Shown here piece after piece: positions 18,464-28,653 of a stretch of 64,000 nt of DNA. Both the position numbers and the translations under genes were made by a program. The notes under the pieces are model-generated. The model was given only the letters and a program-made list of their open reading frames with translations. It ran no database searches and was not told the origin of the DNA. Origin of the DNA: Rusavskia elegans (Eukaryota > Ascomycota > Lecanoromycetes > Teloschistales > Teloschistaceae); NCBI GenBank assembly GCA_011316305.1, contig SAUG01000040.1, positions 372,001 to 436,000 of the forward strand, read 5' to 3'. Position 1 is the first letter of the stretch. Every line of letters begins with the position of its first letter.

Positions 18464-20168
18464 ATGAGTCTTGGGGTCAGAGTTGCACCGACGGCGGCCG
18501 CTCGAGCCACAAGCCTTCTGCGAGCCGTTCAATACACTCATCCTCCGTCGTGTCCCTGCCATTCCAGTCCGAATCACCAGGGCCATAGCCAACCCGGTCT
18601 CAAGGATGCGCGGCGGTCCTTTGCAACGCCAATTGACACTGCACGGCGGAAAGAGTATGCCTTCGAGATGGCAGCATCAAGCATCCGCTTTGGACCGGGC
18701 TGCACCAAGGAGGTCGGCATGGATCTCAAGAACATGGGCGCAAAGAAAGTCTGCGTCGTGACCGATGCCAATGTCGCCAAGTTGGATGCCATGAAGCAAG
18801 TTGTACACGCTCTGAATCAGGAAGGGGTCGAATTCACCGTCTACGAGAGGACCATGGTCGAGCCAAAAGACTCGAGTATCCGGGAAGCCATTGACTTCTC
18901 CAAAGCCCAACGACCCGATGCTTTTTTGGCTGTGGGCGGTGGAAGTGTACAACGCTCCGTCATCCTACCGTTACCCGACAGTGACTAAGGTATTCAGGTC
19001 ATTGATACCGCAAAGCTCATGAACCTTTACACCAATTTCCCCGAGAATCACTTCCTAGATTTTGTCAACGCGCCCCTGTAGGTCGTTCAACGCTCCGCTT
19101 GTGTTTCTGTCCATCCTATCAAGCTACGATGACTGTGTCCGACATTCTCTATGTGTGCAGTGCTAAATGTAATTTCAATGAGTAGTGGTCGCGGTCTACC
19201 TATCACAAAGCCCCTTTCACCACTTATCGCTGTGCCTACAACGGGTGAGCTGTTCTCCTACAATCCTTGTTGCTCTTGCAACACTATTCTTACCCTAAAA
19301 CCCTTTTTTAGCCGGCACTGGCAGCGAAACAACGGGCACCGCCATCTTCGACCTGGTATCCAAAAAAGCCAAAACAGGCATCGCCCATCGTGCTCTCAAA
19401 CCCACCCTCGGTATCTGTGATCCTCTCAACACCCGCACCATGCCCTCCGCCGTCCACGCCTCCTCCGGTCTCGACGTCCTCTGCCACAGCCTCGAATCTT
19501 GGACTGCAATCCCTTACTCCGAACGTATCCCCCGGCCCACAAACCCCATCAACCGCCCCGCCTACCAAGGCGCCAATCCCATCTCCGATATCTTCTCCCT
19601 TCAAGCCCTCAGAAGCACAATCAAATACCTCCCCCGCGCCGTCAAGGACCCCGAAGACACAGAAGCCCAATCGGAAATGCTACTCGCCGCCACCCTTGCG
19701 GGCGTGGGCTTCGGCAATGCGGGAGTCCACCTCTGCCATGGGATGAGCTACCCCATCAGCGGCCAGAACAAAGGCTACAAACACCCGGGCTACGTCACCA
19801 CTTTACCCATCATCCCGCACGGCGTCTCCGTCGCCGTGACCGCGCCGTCCGTGTTCCGCTTCACGGGGGCTTCGAACCCCGAGCGCCATCTCGCGGCCGC
19901 GGCGGCCTTTGGCGTGGATATCAGCGGTGCGAAGAAGAGCAGTGCGGGAGAGGTGCTGGGGGAGGCGATTGCGGAGTTTTTGGTCAAGTTGGGGGATCAG
20001 CCGAGGGGGTTGAGGGCGTTGGGGTTTGAAGGGAAGGATGTGGAGGGGTTGGTGGAGGGGACGGTGCCGCAGAAGAGGGTGTTGATGTTGGCGCCTGGGT
20101 TGAGTGAGGAGTTGGGGGAGGAGCGGGAGCAGTTGAGGGGGTTGTTTGAGGGGGCGATGGAGTATTGA
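18464..20168 (+). CDS. hydroxyacid-oxoacid transhydrogenase, mitochondrial, iron-ADH family (492 aa)
   Basis: Iron-dependent alcohol dehydrogenase family, closest in layout to ADHFE1/HOT, which couples 4-hydroxybutyrate oxidation to reduction of 2-oxoglutarate. Exons 18464-18946, 18998-19077, 19186-19244 and 19312-20168 total 1479 nt. The first ~55 residues are Arg/Ser/Ala-rich and poor in acidic residues, consistent with a mitochondrial presequence. The nucleotide-binding motif AVGGGSVIDTAK is formed across the first intron. PTTAGTGSE is formed across the third intron. Metal ligands are expected in SSGLDVLCHSLESW and in VHLCHGMSYP, each with conserved His. Codon bias shifts to strong G/T runs near the 3' end (20000-20165), but the frame stays intact. 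The exact substrate is inferred from ADHFE1; another iron-ADH activity is possible. Confidence 0.88.
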
Positions 20169-20601
20169 GGGTGGTGTGTTCTGCGATCCGGTTGTTGTTG
20201 GATGGGAGTGAGTGAGGATGATGAAAAGAATGGGTTTGGTATATATTGCAGGAGGCGAAGTGTAAATATGGGTGATGGGGAGCGAGTACAAGTGACATGC
20301 TATCTTGGTGTTGGAGGCTTCCGAGCGAGGTGGGAATTGACGTAACGAACGCCTTACTCGCCACTCGAAATCCTCCAGGAGGGAAAACATTTACGGATGA
20401 CAATGTTCAACGTAGTATACCTCATTGAGTATCGCTTCCTTAACGTTCTATCTGCGTCATCTCTAGTATGTTCTGTTTGTCCATGAAATACCTTTTCCCC
20501 TTACATAAAGAGTGGAGGCACAGAGGGCACACATTAGAATTATAGGGTTGTCACATATATATTATCCGTATATGCACAATAACCGTGCGCATGCTAAATG
20601 A
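20169..20601. other. intergenic: convergent 3' ends of HOT and glyoxalase I
   Basis: No gene. A GTAAGT-like hexamer overlaps the last codons of the glyoxalase on the minus strand, so an alternative 3' exon cannot be excluded. Confidence 0.4.
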
Positions 20602-21663
20602 TCAGTACTTACTTGTCGCCTTATATCTCTCATTCTGCACCACCTCAATCCAATACCCATCCGGATCCAACACGAACGCCACATTCTTCATCCTCCCATC
20701 CGTCAACCTCTTCTTCCAATTCACCCCTTTTTCCTCAAATCGGTTACACGCCGCATCCAAATCATCCACCGTGATGGCGAGATGTCCAAAACCCTGCGGT
20801 TCGCTATTCCCATTATGGTATTTGAAATTCTCGTCCTTTTCCGTGCCGTAATTCCACGTGAGTTCGAGAACCCCCTCAAGGGTCTTCGTGTTGACATCGT
20901 TGTTCGCCCTGGGGACATAGCCGAGGAAATAGAGGTTGAAACCCGAAGACGGCGATTCCGAAGTGCGGAGGAGCGACATGCCCAGCATGTCTTGATAGAA
21001 TTGCAATGATTTCGTTTGGTCCTTGACACGGATCATGGTATGATTGAAACGATAAGTCGAAGGATCGGTCTCCTTTATGCCTTCCGTATCTTCGACCTTA
21101 TTGTTCGAGATGATTTCGACCCAGTAATCGTCTGGGTCAAGGGCGAATGCTACATGCCGCATTCGACCATCGGAGAGCTTCTTTTGGAACTTGTAGCCGG
21201 CATCTTCAATACGCTGGCATGCAGCTTGGATGTTATCGACGGTGATGCAGACGTGGCCGAAACCGCAGCCGGGATCAGAATTTCCGTTGGCAGGTTTGTA
21301 GTTGGGGTCGTTTTCGGTGCCGTAGTTGTGGGTGAGTTCGAGGATGCCTTGGCGGTCGTACCAGGGGGCTTTGGGAGAAATGGCGGTGGGAGAGTCGTAG
21401 GCGAGGAAGTACAGATCGAACTTGGCGTCGGGCTGGGGTATCTTTTGGATGAGTGACATGCCCAGGTGTTCGTAGAATTTGACTGTTGTAGGGGTTTAGT
21501 TATGCTGCCTTCTTGGTCTTAAGAGAGACTAAGACATACCAGATCTTTGCGGGTCTTTAACCCGAAGCATTGAGTCTAACGTGGGTGGTAAGCAATGGCC
21601 GTACAACACACTTTCGGGGTGCAGCGTACGATTGAATTTGTATTTGGAAGTGTCGGTTGCCAT
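20602..21663 (-). CDS. glo1: lactoylglutathione lyase (glyoxalase I), two-domain form (316 aa)
   Basis: Converts the methylglyoxal-glutathione hemithioacetal to S-lactoylglutathione. Exons 21663-21630, 21575-21540 and 21482-20602 total 951 nt. Two tandem glyoxalase units are present, as in yeast Glo1. Unit one: FNHSMLRVKD (His ligand), ILELTHNYGTE (Glu), GFGHVCITVD (His), YWVEII (Glu). Unit two repeats the set: FNHTMIRVKD, VLELTWNYGT, GFGHLAITVD, YWIEVV. All eight candidate metal ligands are intact. The usual start is ATG 21663 (MATDTSKYKF). An in-frame ATG at 21780 would add 39 residues rich in Arg and Ser, a possible mitochondrial presequence. Glyoxalase I is normally cytosolic, so dual targeting is only a hypothesis. 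Confidence 0.94.
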
Positions 21664-21822
21664 ATTGGCGTATGTTGTGCGAACGTCAAAAGAGATACTC
21701 GATCTTGTAGATGGAAAGAATCCCAAATGCGATCGACTGTTGATGAGTGCTGTATTACCTTTGCTACAGACTTGTAGCATGTAAGATATCGAATGGTATT
21801 ATGGAAAAGAAATATGTTACCG

Positions 21823-21854
21823 GTAGAGTAGAGTAGAGTTAGTAGAGTAGAGTG
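21823..21854. repeat. TAGAG-type microsatellite
   Basis: Imperfect five-base repeats of GTAGA/GTTAG type, lying about 160 bp upstream of the main glyoxalase I start and within its probable promoter or 5'UTR. Confidence 0.8.
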
Positions 21855-22904
21855 GTGATGTACCCCAGATTCGATGACGTACATGCATGACAGCCCAGGG
21901 CTTGCGAGTTGCGGGGAAGTCAACGCCCTTGAAAAGCTTGGGCAGAACGGCCCACACGTTCCATGCCCTCTATTGAACGATAGCTTACCAGCACTTTCAG
22001 GAGGTGAAGCTGCAGCACTCGATGAACTGCCCTTGAACGCATCTGGGACCTCTTCATCCATCCCAACATGGGAATGTTGGTGCTACCTTTCTTTCTACTA
22101 CCATCGCAATTACGATCTCGATTCGCTTGAGTGATGGGCAGGGGAATGGGGGCACAACTCGGTTTTTCCAGTCAGCCGAAAAGCATTCGAGCCAGTCTTG
22201 AACTATGTTTGTGTCATCGGTAAGTCTAATCAGTATCGCCTGTCGTCTGAAGCTCGTGTCTCCTTGAATGCTTCGCGGTGGGAGGCGAGGGAGGCAAGCT
22301 CAGCAAGGGAGGGTGGGCACAAGAATTCGGACACTAAGGAAGGCCCACTCCGTCAGTCGAAGCGGTCGTGTCTGGACGCAAAGCTTTCCCGACGAGTGAC
22401 GCCGGACATTATTGCATCTTTCAGCGAGGCGGAGCATCACTCGGTTTCGAAGCGTTGTGATTGAATGGGTTGTTTGTCAGACTCTCTTACTTTACCGAGT
22501 ACCGTCAACTCGCATCCGAACCCGTCTGGTTTAAGCGACATGAACAAGGGTTGCATCCACGTCTGACCTATGAACCTGCGTTTGCGAGCCACGCAGGAAC
22601 CGAACGCCTGCAATTATTTATTATCTATACATATGCTCGAGGGACGAGGGTGACAGCGTCGACTAGACTACCACGGTTCGCATACTGGGCTGGTCGTTTG
22701 AATAAGGTAGGCAATTCAGGCCGAAATGCTGTTGATCCCGCAGGCGGGCCGGGCCAGAGCTATCCAATAAAGATCCAACGTGTCATGGTTGGTGTACTGA
22801 AAGGAAAGAAACTTACCTATTTCCATTATTCATCTCGCGTACATCAACCTACCCGCCCACCTCACTCATCCGTTCTACCACGGCAAAACAGTGCTCCCTC
22901 TATT

Positions 22905-23028
22905 CCCTTGCTGGCGAACTTTGCGGACAAGCGCCAAATCTATACGCTGCTTTCAAGGGTAAATGCGAGGTTTTCCGATCAGTTAAATTAGGTCCCAAGT
23001 CGTGACCGCAAAGTTCGCCAGCAAAGGG
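22905..23028. repeat. 22/23-bp inverted repeat with 79-bp spacer
   Basis: Arm 1 (22905-22926) and the reverse complement of arm 2 (23006-23028) match at all 22 positions apart from one extra A in arm 2. Similarity stops sharply outside the arms. It could form a hairpin or be a remnant of a small inverted-repeat element. No target-site duplication was recognised. Confidence 0.75.
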
Positions 23029-23636
23029 ATCTCTACCCAGTTTCTATCGAAGCTCGATATTGGCCCAGTCAAAGATATCAGAACTTGTTTTCACAAACAA
23101 CCAACCCGCTATACATGTAGCTTGAACTAGAATGAAACATCCATCGCCGCTCAGAGTAACGCCATTTGGTACACTGCCTACAGAAACAGGTCGCAGTCCC
23201 AAACTTCATGGACCCAAGTATGGCTGAATGTAACAAAGGTCGGACTGACCGACCTGAACTGAACCTGCGTGGCCTATTCACCAATGGCAGGTTTTGCGAC
23301 CGCGCTTTTACAAGCCTGACTGCATATGTTTGCAACCTTTTCCTTTCTCGGTCTCTTACCCAAGCTCTCCTTTTCTCCATCACTTACTTACGAGTCTCTT
23401 ACCCTGTCAGACACACACGTCTCATATGCTGTCAGACTTCGCAAGCTCTCAATCTCTCGATCACTTGCATCAATTAGTCGAGATGGTAGGAGATAAAAGG
23501 CCGTCTGTCTGCCCTCCTCTTTCCTTCTCACTACATCCTCTCGGCTTTCCGAAAATCACAGTATACGCACCAACAAGCGCAAATACCAATACACCAAAGC
23601 TCTCGAAGCCTCAAGCTCAAACCCCCACGAGTAGTC

Positions 23637-24033
23637 ATGCAGATCTACACCATCCTCACTACTCTCTTCCTCGCTAGCACTGCTCTAGCTTGTCCCAACG
23701 GACCCTACAAGGTAGGGTCAGCCTGTGGTGGTGACTGCGCCGGTGCTCAAAGATGCTCTATCAACAACAACAACATAGTACGTACACCTGTGTCTTCTGC
23801 TCCCAGCCCCTGGCTTCCTTCTCGTCTTTGATTGTTACCTTCCTCCGCTGTGTGTCACATACCCTCAATCTATTGTGCTTCGTGTGTCTGAAGGCCGATG
23901 ATGGGCGCGTACCAAGTCCCTCGATGCATGAAGAACCTGAATGCTGATCAATCATCGACAGATTCGATGTGAAGGCGGCTTTTGGAAAATCGTGAAGCAC
24001 TGCAATCACTGCCGATTCGGATCTTGCGTTTAG
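23637..24033 (+). CDS. small cysteine-rich secreted protein (70 aa, 8 Cys)
   Basis: Two exons, 23637-23777 and 23962-24033, split by a 184-nt GT-AG intron with GTACGT donor and GACAG acceptor. The protein begins with a clear signal peptide, MQIYTILTTLFLASTALA, followed immediately by Cys. The mature part of about 52 residues holds eight cysteines, spaced as four in exon 1 (CPNG, SACGG, DCAG, QRCS) and four in exon 2 (IRCEGG, KHC, NHC, GSC). The even number suggests disulfides. The late pattern, a Cys followed by Gly-Gly-x-Trp then Cys-x2-Cys-x4-Cys, resembles small secreted fungal Cys-rich proteins in general, but I recognise no named family. Function is unknown; effector or antimicrobial roles are guesses. 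It sits in a gene-sparse pocket beside another secreted protein. Confidence 0.65.
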
Positions 24034-24563
24034 GTTAGGCACAGTGGTAAGTGATATTTTGCTTAATGCCATCAAAAACATGAGATATTCAGGACTTTTT
24101 GGGTTTCCCTGGATAAAGATTCCTTACTGATCTCACTGTTACACTTTATAGCGCCTTTCCCCCCTGCATTGTCAATTCAGCACCTCACTTGTCCAAAGTA
24201 TGGCGTCCTTCATTTGGACAAGCCTGGTGACTAGGGAGTGGAAAAGAAAAGGGGGGGCGGGGCCTTGGTCAGGTGTGGGAGAAAGGGGATGTTACGCTTA
24301 TAAGCATCACACTCATTTAGAAAAAGATATGGAATGGAAAAGCCCTGCAGGCAAATTCTGACACCTCTCTTTGCTTGTCTATCTTTGTTCCGTCCTTTTC
24401 ACGAAATTCTATTGTTTCATGCTCCCCGGCCCGCAATTACTGCGAGGTATCGCTTTCGATATACTAGAGACTCCGCAATCTGGGCTGAGATCTCGCTATC
24501 CCTTCGTCCTGGTAAAATGCGTGCTCCCTCTGCCCTAGCAGACTCGTCATATCAGATCAACTC
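24034..24563. other. intergenic
   Basis: Nothing recognised beyond a G-run near 24250-24262. It separates the cysteine-rich protein from the weak candidate gene. Confidence 0.45.
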
Positions 24564-24879
24564 ATGTCACAGATCAATCGCAACGTAGGGCGTATAGTAG
24601 TCGGTACGTCGGTAAAGGGATATCGTTCTAACGATTGTTCGGATGTCACTGTGTAGAACTTACAGCAATCGGCGGTGCCAGTTGTGGAAGGGGTGAGCTT
24701 CACCAGCCACTATTGTATCGGATTGTTTTTGAAATGACCGGATATATGACGCACTACGAGCGGGTGAGTACAGTATATCGCTTATCCCTATGATTGCTTC
24801 GTTATTCCTGCGCCTATCGAGCTGCTAGCGCCCAGAAGAAACCAGATACCTCGTCCTGGATGATCCACATATCAGGTGA
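24564..24879 (+). CDS. candidate small spliced gene (65 aa), uncharacterised
   Basis: Three short exons, 24564-24603, 24657-24763 and 24829-24879, join in frame through canonical GT-AG introns of 53 and 65 nt, 198 nt in total. The product begins MSQINRNVGRIVVELTAIGG, includes RIVFEMTGYMTHYERRPEE and ends YLVLDDPHIR. The residue mix looks protein-like, but no domain is recognised. It may be a real small gene, a fragment of a decayed longer gene, or chance. The start, the exon chain and even its existence need transcript evidence. A GTGAAA donor exactly at the stop region (24876) leaves open a further downstream exon. Confidence 0.3.
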
Positions 24880-25142
24880 AATTTCCGTTGGTACTACTCG
24901 TCGCTACATCTCAAACCCCCCAATCATGTTCCACCCAAGTGAGTCGTTTCTCTTCAACGTCCTCCCATATATATTGCGTACAATGTCGAAAATTTGTCAC
25001 TAAGGTGTTGTATGTAGGCGTTAGCCGCCCAAGCGAGGACATTGATCATTGCATGTTTCGATAATTCTAGCCGACTGCATGCCCTTGAGTATGTTCCTCT
25101 CATAGTCTTCCTGCGATCTAAGAAGCAGCACAACGCCAGAAG

Positions 25143-25889
25143 ATGGCAGGCCTAAACCTCATTATCGTTCACCTCTACTTCATCCTCTCTTGTTCCCTCC
25201 AAGCACCAAGTCTCGCACTACCGGTTGACTCTCAGACCTCAGCGAGCAATCCTCTTCGGCATCCCACTCTCGATCTTACCGGGACCCCTGCCAATGTACA
25301 ATCGCAAATGACTCTCTACCACGTCGTGGACAACTTCCTGCGCTGGCTAACAGCGCAGCAAGATATAAGATATCATGAAGCAAAGTTCCAAACTGTCGAT
25401 TGTCGAACGGACGGTAATCCGTCATTGCTTCACCCTACGCTCTCAAGCGATATTCGACAATTTCGTCGGTGCATTTGCAGTTTTCGTTACGGCGGTCCTG
25501 GGGTACCTTACCCCAATCCTGACGGCTTCGAAGTTGAAAATCTATGGCCGCATCACTGGGACAGATGGGACACTCCTGAACCTGATTTGGTGGGGGCAAA
25601 TTTTCGCGAGGTTCAGTGGCAGCAGGCCTGGGGGCGAATGAGCATCCAGAAGGCCGACCAGCTGCTCAAAGATGGTGGGTACCGGGATAATCGATACGGA
25701 CAAGTGATGTTGGTCAAGTATTTGGATAGACCACTAGGTTGGTGCTTCGGCTTCGTTGAGGTTGGACCGGAGCGGTCGGTAGCGGTGAATGTTGATGTTC
25801 TTACAGGACGTGTAGTTGAAATTGGACCGGCCTTGGCTTGTGGAGGCGGGCGGCCTTCGAGCAGGCAGTTTGCTGGGTTGACTCAGTGA
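25143..25889 (+). CDS. predicted secreted protein, uncharacterised (248 aa)
   Basis: Single-exon ORF from ATG 25143. Residues 1-25 form a hydrophobic signal sequence (GLNLIIVHLYFILSCSLQAP then SLALPVD, probable cleavage after SLA). The mature part has Trp-rich stretches (WPHHWDRWDTPEPD, WQQAWGRM) and five cysteines, of which CRT, CIC and WCF look buried or paired. No transmembrane segment follows, so secretion is inferred. I recognise no catalytic motif or named family. It lies about 1.1 kb downstream of the cysteine-rich secreted protein on the same strand. Alternative readings are a cell-wall protein or lineage-specific effector. Confidence 0.6.
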   Translation: MAGLNLIIVHLYFILSCSLQAPSLALPVDSQTSASNPLRHPTLDLTGTPANVQSQMTLYHVVDNFLRWLTAQQDIRYHEAKFQTVDCRTDGNPSLLHPTLSSDIRQFRRCICSFRYGGPGVPYPNPDGFEVENLWPHHWDRWDTPEPDLVGANFREVQWQQAWGRMSIQKADQLLKDGGYRDNRYGQVMLVKYLDRPLGWCFGFVEVGPERSVAVNVDVLTGRVVEIGPALACGGGRPSSRQFAGLTQ

Positions 25890-26649
25890 CCATGATAGAG
25901 CTGTAAGTCCCAAGGACATGTCACGAGAGCCACATAGGACGTGCAGGGCGACTTCAAGGCCCTTGATGGCATCACTGATCGTGATTTCAATGCCTTGTGC
26001 CGTATTTGCACACTTCACAATCGAGTGTTTTATATGATCAGTTGCGACTTCGTCCTGTAACGTGCTGTCTCGAGTACTCTGTACAGAGGGATCGTTGCAG
26101 TGTCAATCGACATAGCGAAAGCCTGGATGTCGTCAGATGGATATGCCAAGAGATGCACAGGATGCATAAGAGATTATGCATTTTGTGCATCCATATACAA
26201 CAGTATTGCGTAGTGTCGCTCTTTGGTCGACTTGTTGTTTTGTATCATTCATTCAGATACAAAAGTTCTTGTTCCTAAGCTCCACTATCTTCTTTGCAAA
26301 CAGGTATGTCAGCAAAGTGCAATCTGTGACAATCTGTAATCGTTGCCACGTATTTCCTGATTGCGCTGTAGAAGTTTGCGTACGACCGCTCTGGAATTGC
26401 TTCACTTGGGTTAATTGGAACGAATTGGTTGGTCGCCATGACCGTTCATTAAGAGAAAGACTTTATTTTACCTTCAACAGCTTAGACGCTGCCGAGGTTA
26501 ATTTGATTGATCTCGTGCTCTCAAGCAGACCGCCAGTCAACACAAACCCAGTTTGACCCTATAAGGTAAGCTTGGACTTCAAAGTTGATATCGAACTTCT
26601 TTTTCTGTCACCTCCGCTATCGTATCATGCTTCGCGATTAAGGCTGACG
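25890..26649. other. intergenic
   Basis: No domain-bearing ORF. Small frames at 25997-26278 and 26176-26556 look like chance: Cys/His-rich, without conserved motifs. Confidence 0.45.
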
Positions 26650-27516
26650 ATGGCATCATCAAAAGGAAAGCACGTCGCTGGTGACTTCAGCGCAGTACGA
26701 CACAACGTCGTCTCCAGCTGTTCCTCCAATCACAGCCACAGCCATTCACGGGGCTCCAGCACAGAGACCATCCTCCACGATTCATCAGTATCTCGAAACG
26801 ATAGTCCCTTGCCAGATTCAACTTCAGGACTTCGCCGGAGCCACACCGACAAGTCTGCTATTAGCAGAACCTCTACTAACAAGTCAGATCAATCACATAG
26901 AGTAATCGAGATCACCAGTTGTTTGAAACAGGTCCTTGGATTCCCACCAATCGACGCGCCCCGAACTCATTTCGACGCGCATGTGACTCAAACTCCAAAC
27001 TGGAAAACTCCGGACAATATCTCAAAGACCATCGAGTACCAGACGAGACGTTACAGACGTGCCCTGCCAAAAGAACGGAGTTTTGAGAACCGACGGCCTC
27101 AAGACCACATCTTCGACCCAGACAAGGGAGCAGTCTACAGTGGCTGTACTCAGTGTGATCCGACGGGCGGACCTACAGACTGCCAGCATCCAGAAGATCC
27201 GAGGAGGTACAGCACTGAGCTCAACCCAATCCCGAAAGGTGACCCAGCCTTCCGTCGGTGTGGTCCCATTAAGCCCCTACCAATCACCCCAAAGAAGACA
27301 TCCCCTGGGAGTAGATTGATCAGTAAACCCTCTCCCAGCAAGGCAGCTCTTACTCCTGAAACCGTATCGAGCAAAGGCTGCAGTAGTGGCTTTGCCGAGA
27401 TTGCTTGTGCGAAGGGTATAGAAGTCCATCAACCGGACGAGATGCTCGCAGCTCGCCATCTGTCAAATTTTTTGACCGAGAATGTTGAGCCAGGAGTCGC
27501 CACCAGCTACATGTAG
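26650..27516 (+). CDS. uncharacterised Ser/Pro-rich protein, or N-terminal part of the LAMTOR2-like gene
   Basis: ATG 26650 opens a frame of 288 codons without intron or stop. The product is disordered and Ser/Thr/His-rich at first (SSNHSHSHSRGSS). A more ordered centre includes EYQTRRYRRALPKERSF and a Cys cluster (YSGCTQCDPTGG, TDCQHPEDPRR). Its last 25 codons are the same bases and the same frame as the start of the next gene, and its stop lies inside that gene's intron. An open frame of this length is unlikely by chance, so this is either a fused N-terminal extension or a separate gene whose 3' end is spliced differently. No family recognised. Confidence 0.4.
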   Translation: MASSKGKHVAGDFSAVRHNVVSSCSSNHSHSHSRGSSTETILHDSSVSRNDSPLPDSTSGLRRSHTDKSAISRTSTNKSDQSHRVIEITSCLKQVLGFPPIDAPRTHFDAHVTQTPNWKTPDNISKTIEYQTRRYRRALPKERSFENRRPQDHIFDPDKGAVYSGCTQCDPTGGPTDCQHPEDPRRYSTELNPIPKGDPAFRRCGPIKPLPITPKKTSPGSRLISKPSPSKAALTPETVSSKGCSSGFAEIACAKGIEVHQPDEMLAARHLSNFLTENVEPGVATSYM

Positions 27517-28162
27517 GTACCGTCTATCCCTTTACCGTTCCAATGACATATTCTACCTCATTTGTCGTGGCCTACTACTCAACAGACTGTACTTTCTCTT
27601 CGCCTGTTTTGACTCTCTGTCCAGCATCTTCACCACCCACGGCACCCTCCTCGGATACTCCTCCCCTCTCCCTGTCACCACTGCCCGCAACATCGCCGCC
27701 ACCACAGGCCTCACCTGGCGCGCCAACGACTCGGCTCTCCTGCGCGGCACAGACATCGGTCCGCTCACAGGCGGTGCAAACCTCCAAAGAATCCTCGAAG
27801 CCACCCAAGCTGAAAAGGGACCGGGCCTTTTCAACATGATCTGCGAGTACAAAAAGTACCTGATGTCCGTTCAATGGATTAAACCCAGTTTGCTTCTCGC
27901 GGCGATGACCGAACTCGACGCGCAAGCTGCTGCGGGCAAAGGTAAAGGCAAGTTCTCGATTGGAGCCGGCGACAGCGAGCAGGAAGCTGATGAGGAGTGG
28001 GAGGATGAGGGAGCCGTGGAGGAGACGAGTGAGGATGATGATGATCGGGCCCGGGAGCCTTCGAAGAAGTCGAAGCTGTTTCAGAAGAGTCAGGCGGTCG
28101 CGAGTGCGTTGAGGGAGCAGTGGAAGATGGATGATTTCAAGTTGCCCCCTGGATTTCGCTGA
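27442..28162 (+). CDS. roadblock/LC7 protein, LAMTOR2/EGO-complex-like (about 202 aa)
   Basis: Probably a lysosome/vacuole scaffold subunit that helps recruit Rag GTPases for TORC1. Exon 1, 27442-27512, starts MLAARHLSNFLTENVEPGV, which resembles the LAMTOR2 start. The intron begins GTAGGT at 27513. Exon 2 most likely starts at 27625 after CTGTCCAG, joining IIFTTHGTLLGYSSPLPV, the first roadblock strands. A shorter intron ending at 27585 also keeps frame but inserts 13 residues. A helix (TARNIAATTGLTWRAND) and further strands (FNMICEYKKYLMSVQ) follow. After about residue 130 there is a Gly/Lys segment and an acidic stretch (DEEWEDEGAVEETSEDDDD), unusual for this small family. Its frame is open upstream to 26650. 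Family assignment is by pattern only. Confidence 0.5.
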
Positions 28163-28653
28163 TGACTCTTTGAGAAGCTCGCATTATTAACGCTGTGGTG
28201 GCATTTGCTTTGCAGTGACGGGGCGGTGATGGTGCCAATATACTGGCCAGTGGCTGACAACGCCTGCGCTTTGCTTGAGCTATGTGCGGTTTCGCTGGCG
28301 TTCGAAGGGGCACGGCGGCGCGCTCCTGGATGTTCGAGATACCCCAACCGCGTTGTGTATACTGCGATGTTTGCTGGAGGATTTTTTCTTACATGTATTA
28401 ATATCTCACGTCTGCTTCGATCTGGTGGATCATCATTCTCGGTATCTGTCAAAGGCATACTTGTCTGGCACAGTAGGAGGGTACGATTACCATGTCAAGG
28501 ACGTTTACAGACGGTTTGATATGTTTGTGTCCAACGGTACATGGTATTCTACATAAACTTGTTTTCCGACGCTCAAAAGTCAACCTGGTGTCCCCATTCA
28601 TACGCCATCGCTATGCCCACCAACGTCCTCCTCACCTCCATCCACCACCCACC
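28163..28653. other. intergenic: convergent 3' ends of LAMTOR2-like gene and GEM1
   Basis: No supported gene. Only short frames antisense to neighbouring UTRs are present. Confidence 0.45.

Larger units (their letters stand above)
21664..23636. other. gene-sparse region upstream of glyoxalase I
   Basis: No convincing gene. Open frames at 22198-22464 and 22461-22991 start at TTG, lack an early ATG and show no domain. On the minus strand an ATG at 22061 gives about 24 codons before a GTAAG donor; it could be an unproven 5' exon. A TAGAG microsatellite and a 22-bp inverted repeat lie here (separate entries). Confidence 0.5.

Noticed and set aside
22198..22991. Two open frames of 88 and 176 codons
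   Set aside because: They start at TTG, lack an early ATG, have no domain, and overlap the inverted repeat. Probably chance.
27482..27586. Separate gene start upstream of the LAMTOR2-like C-terminal frame
   Set aside because: The frame begins at TTG and consists of intron sequence; splicing from exon 27442-27512 explains it.
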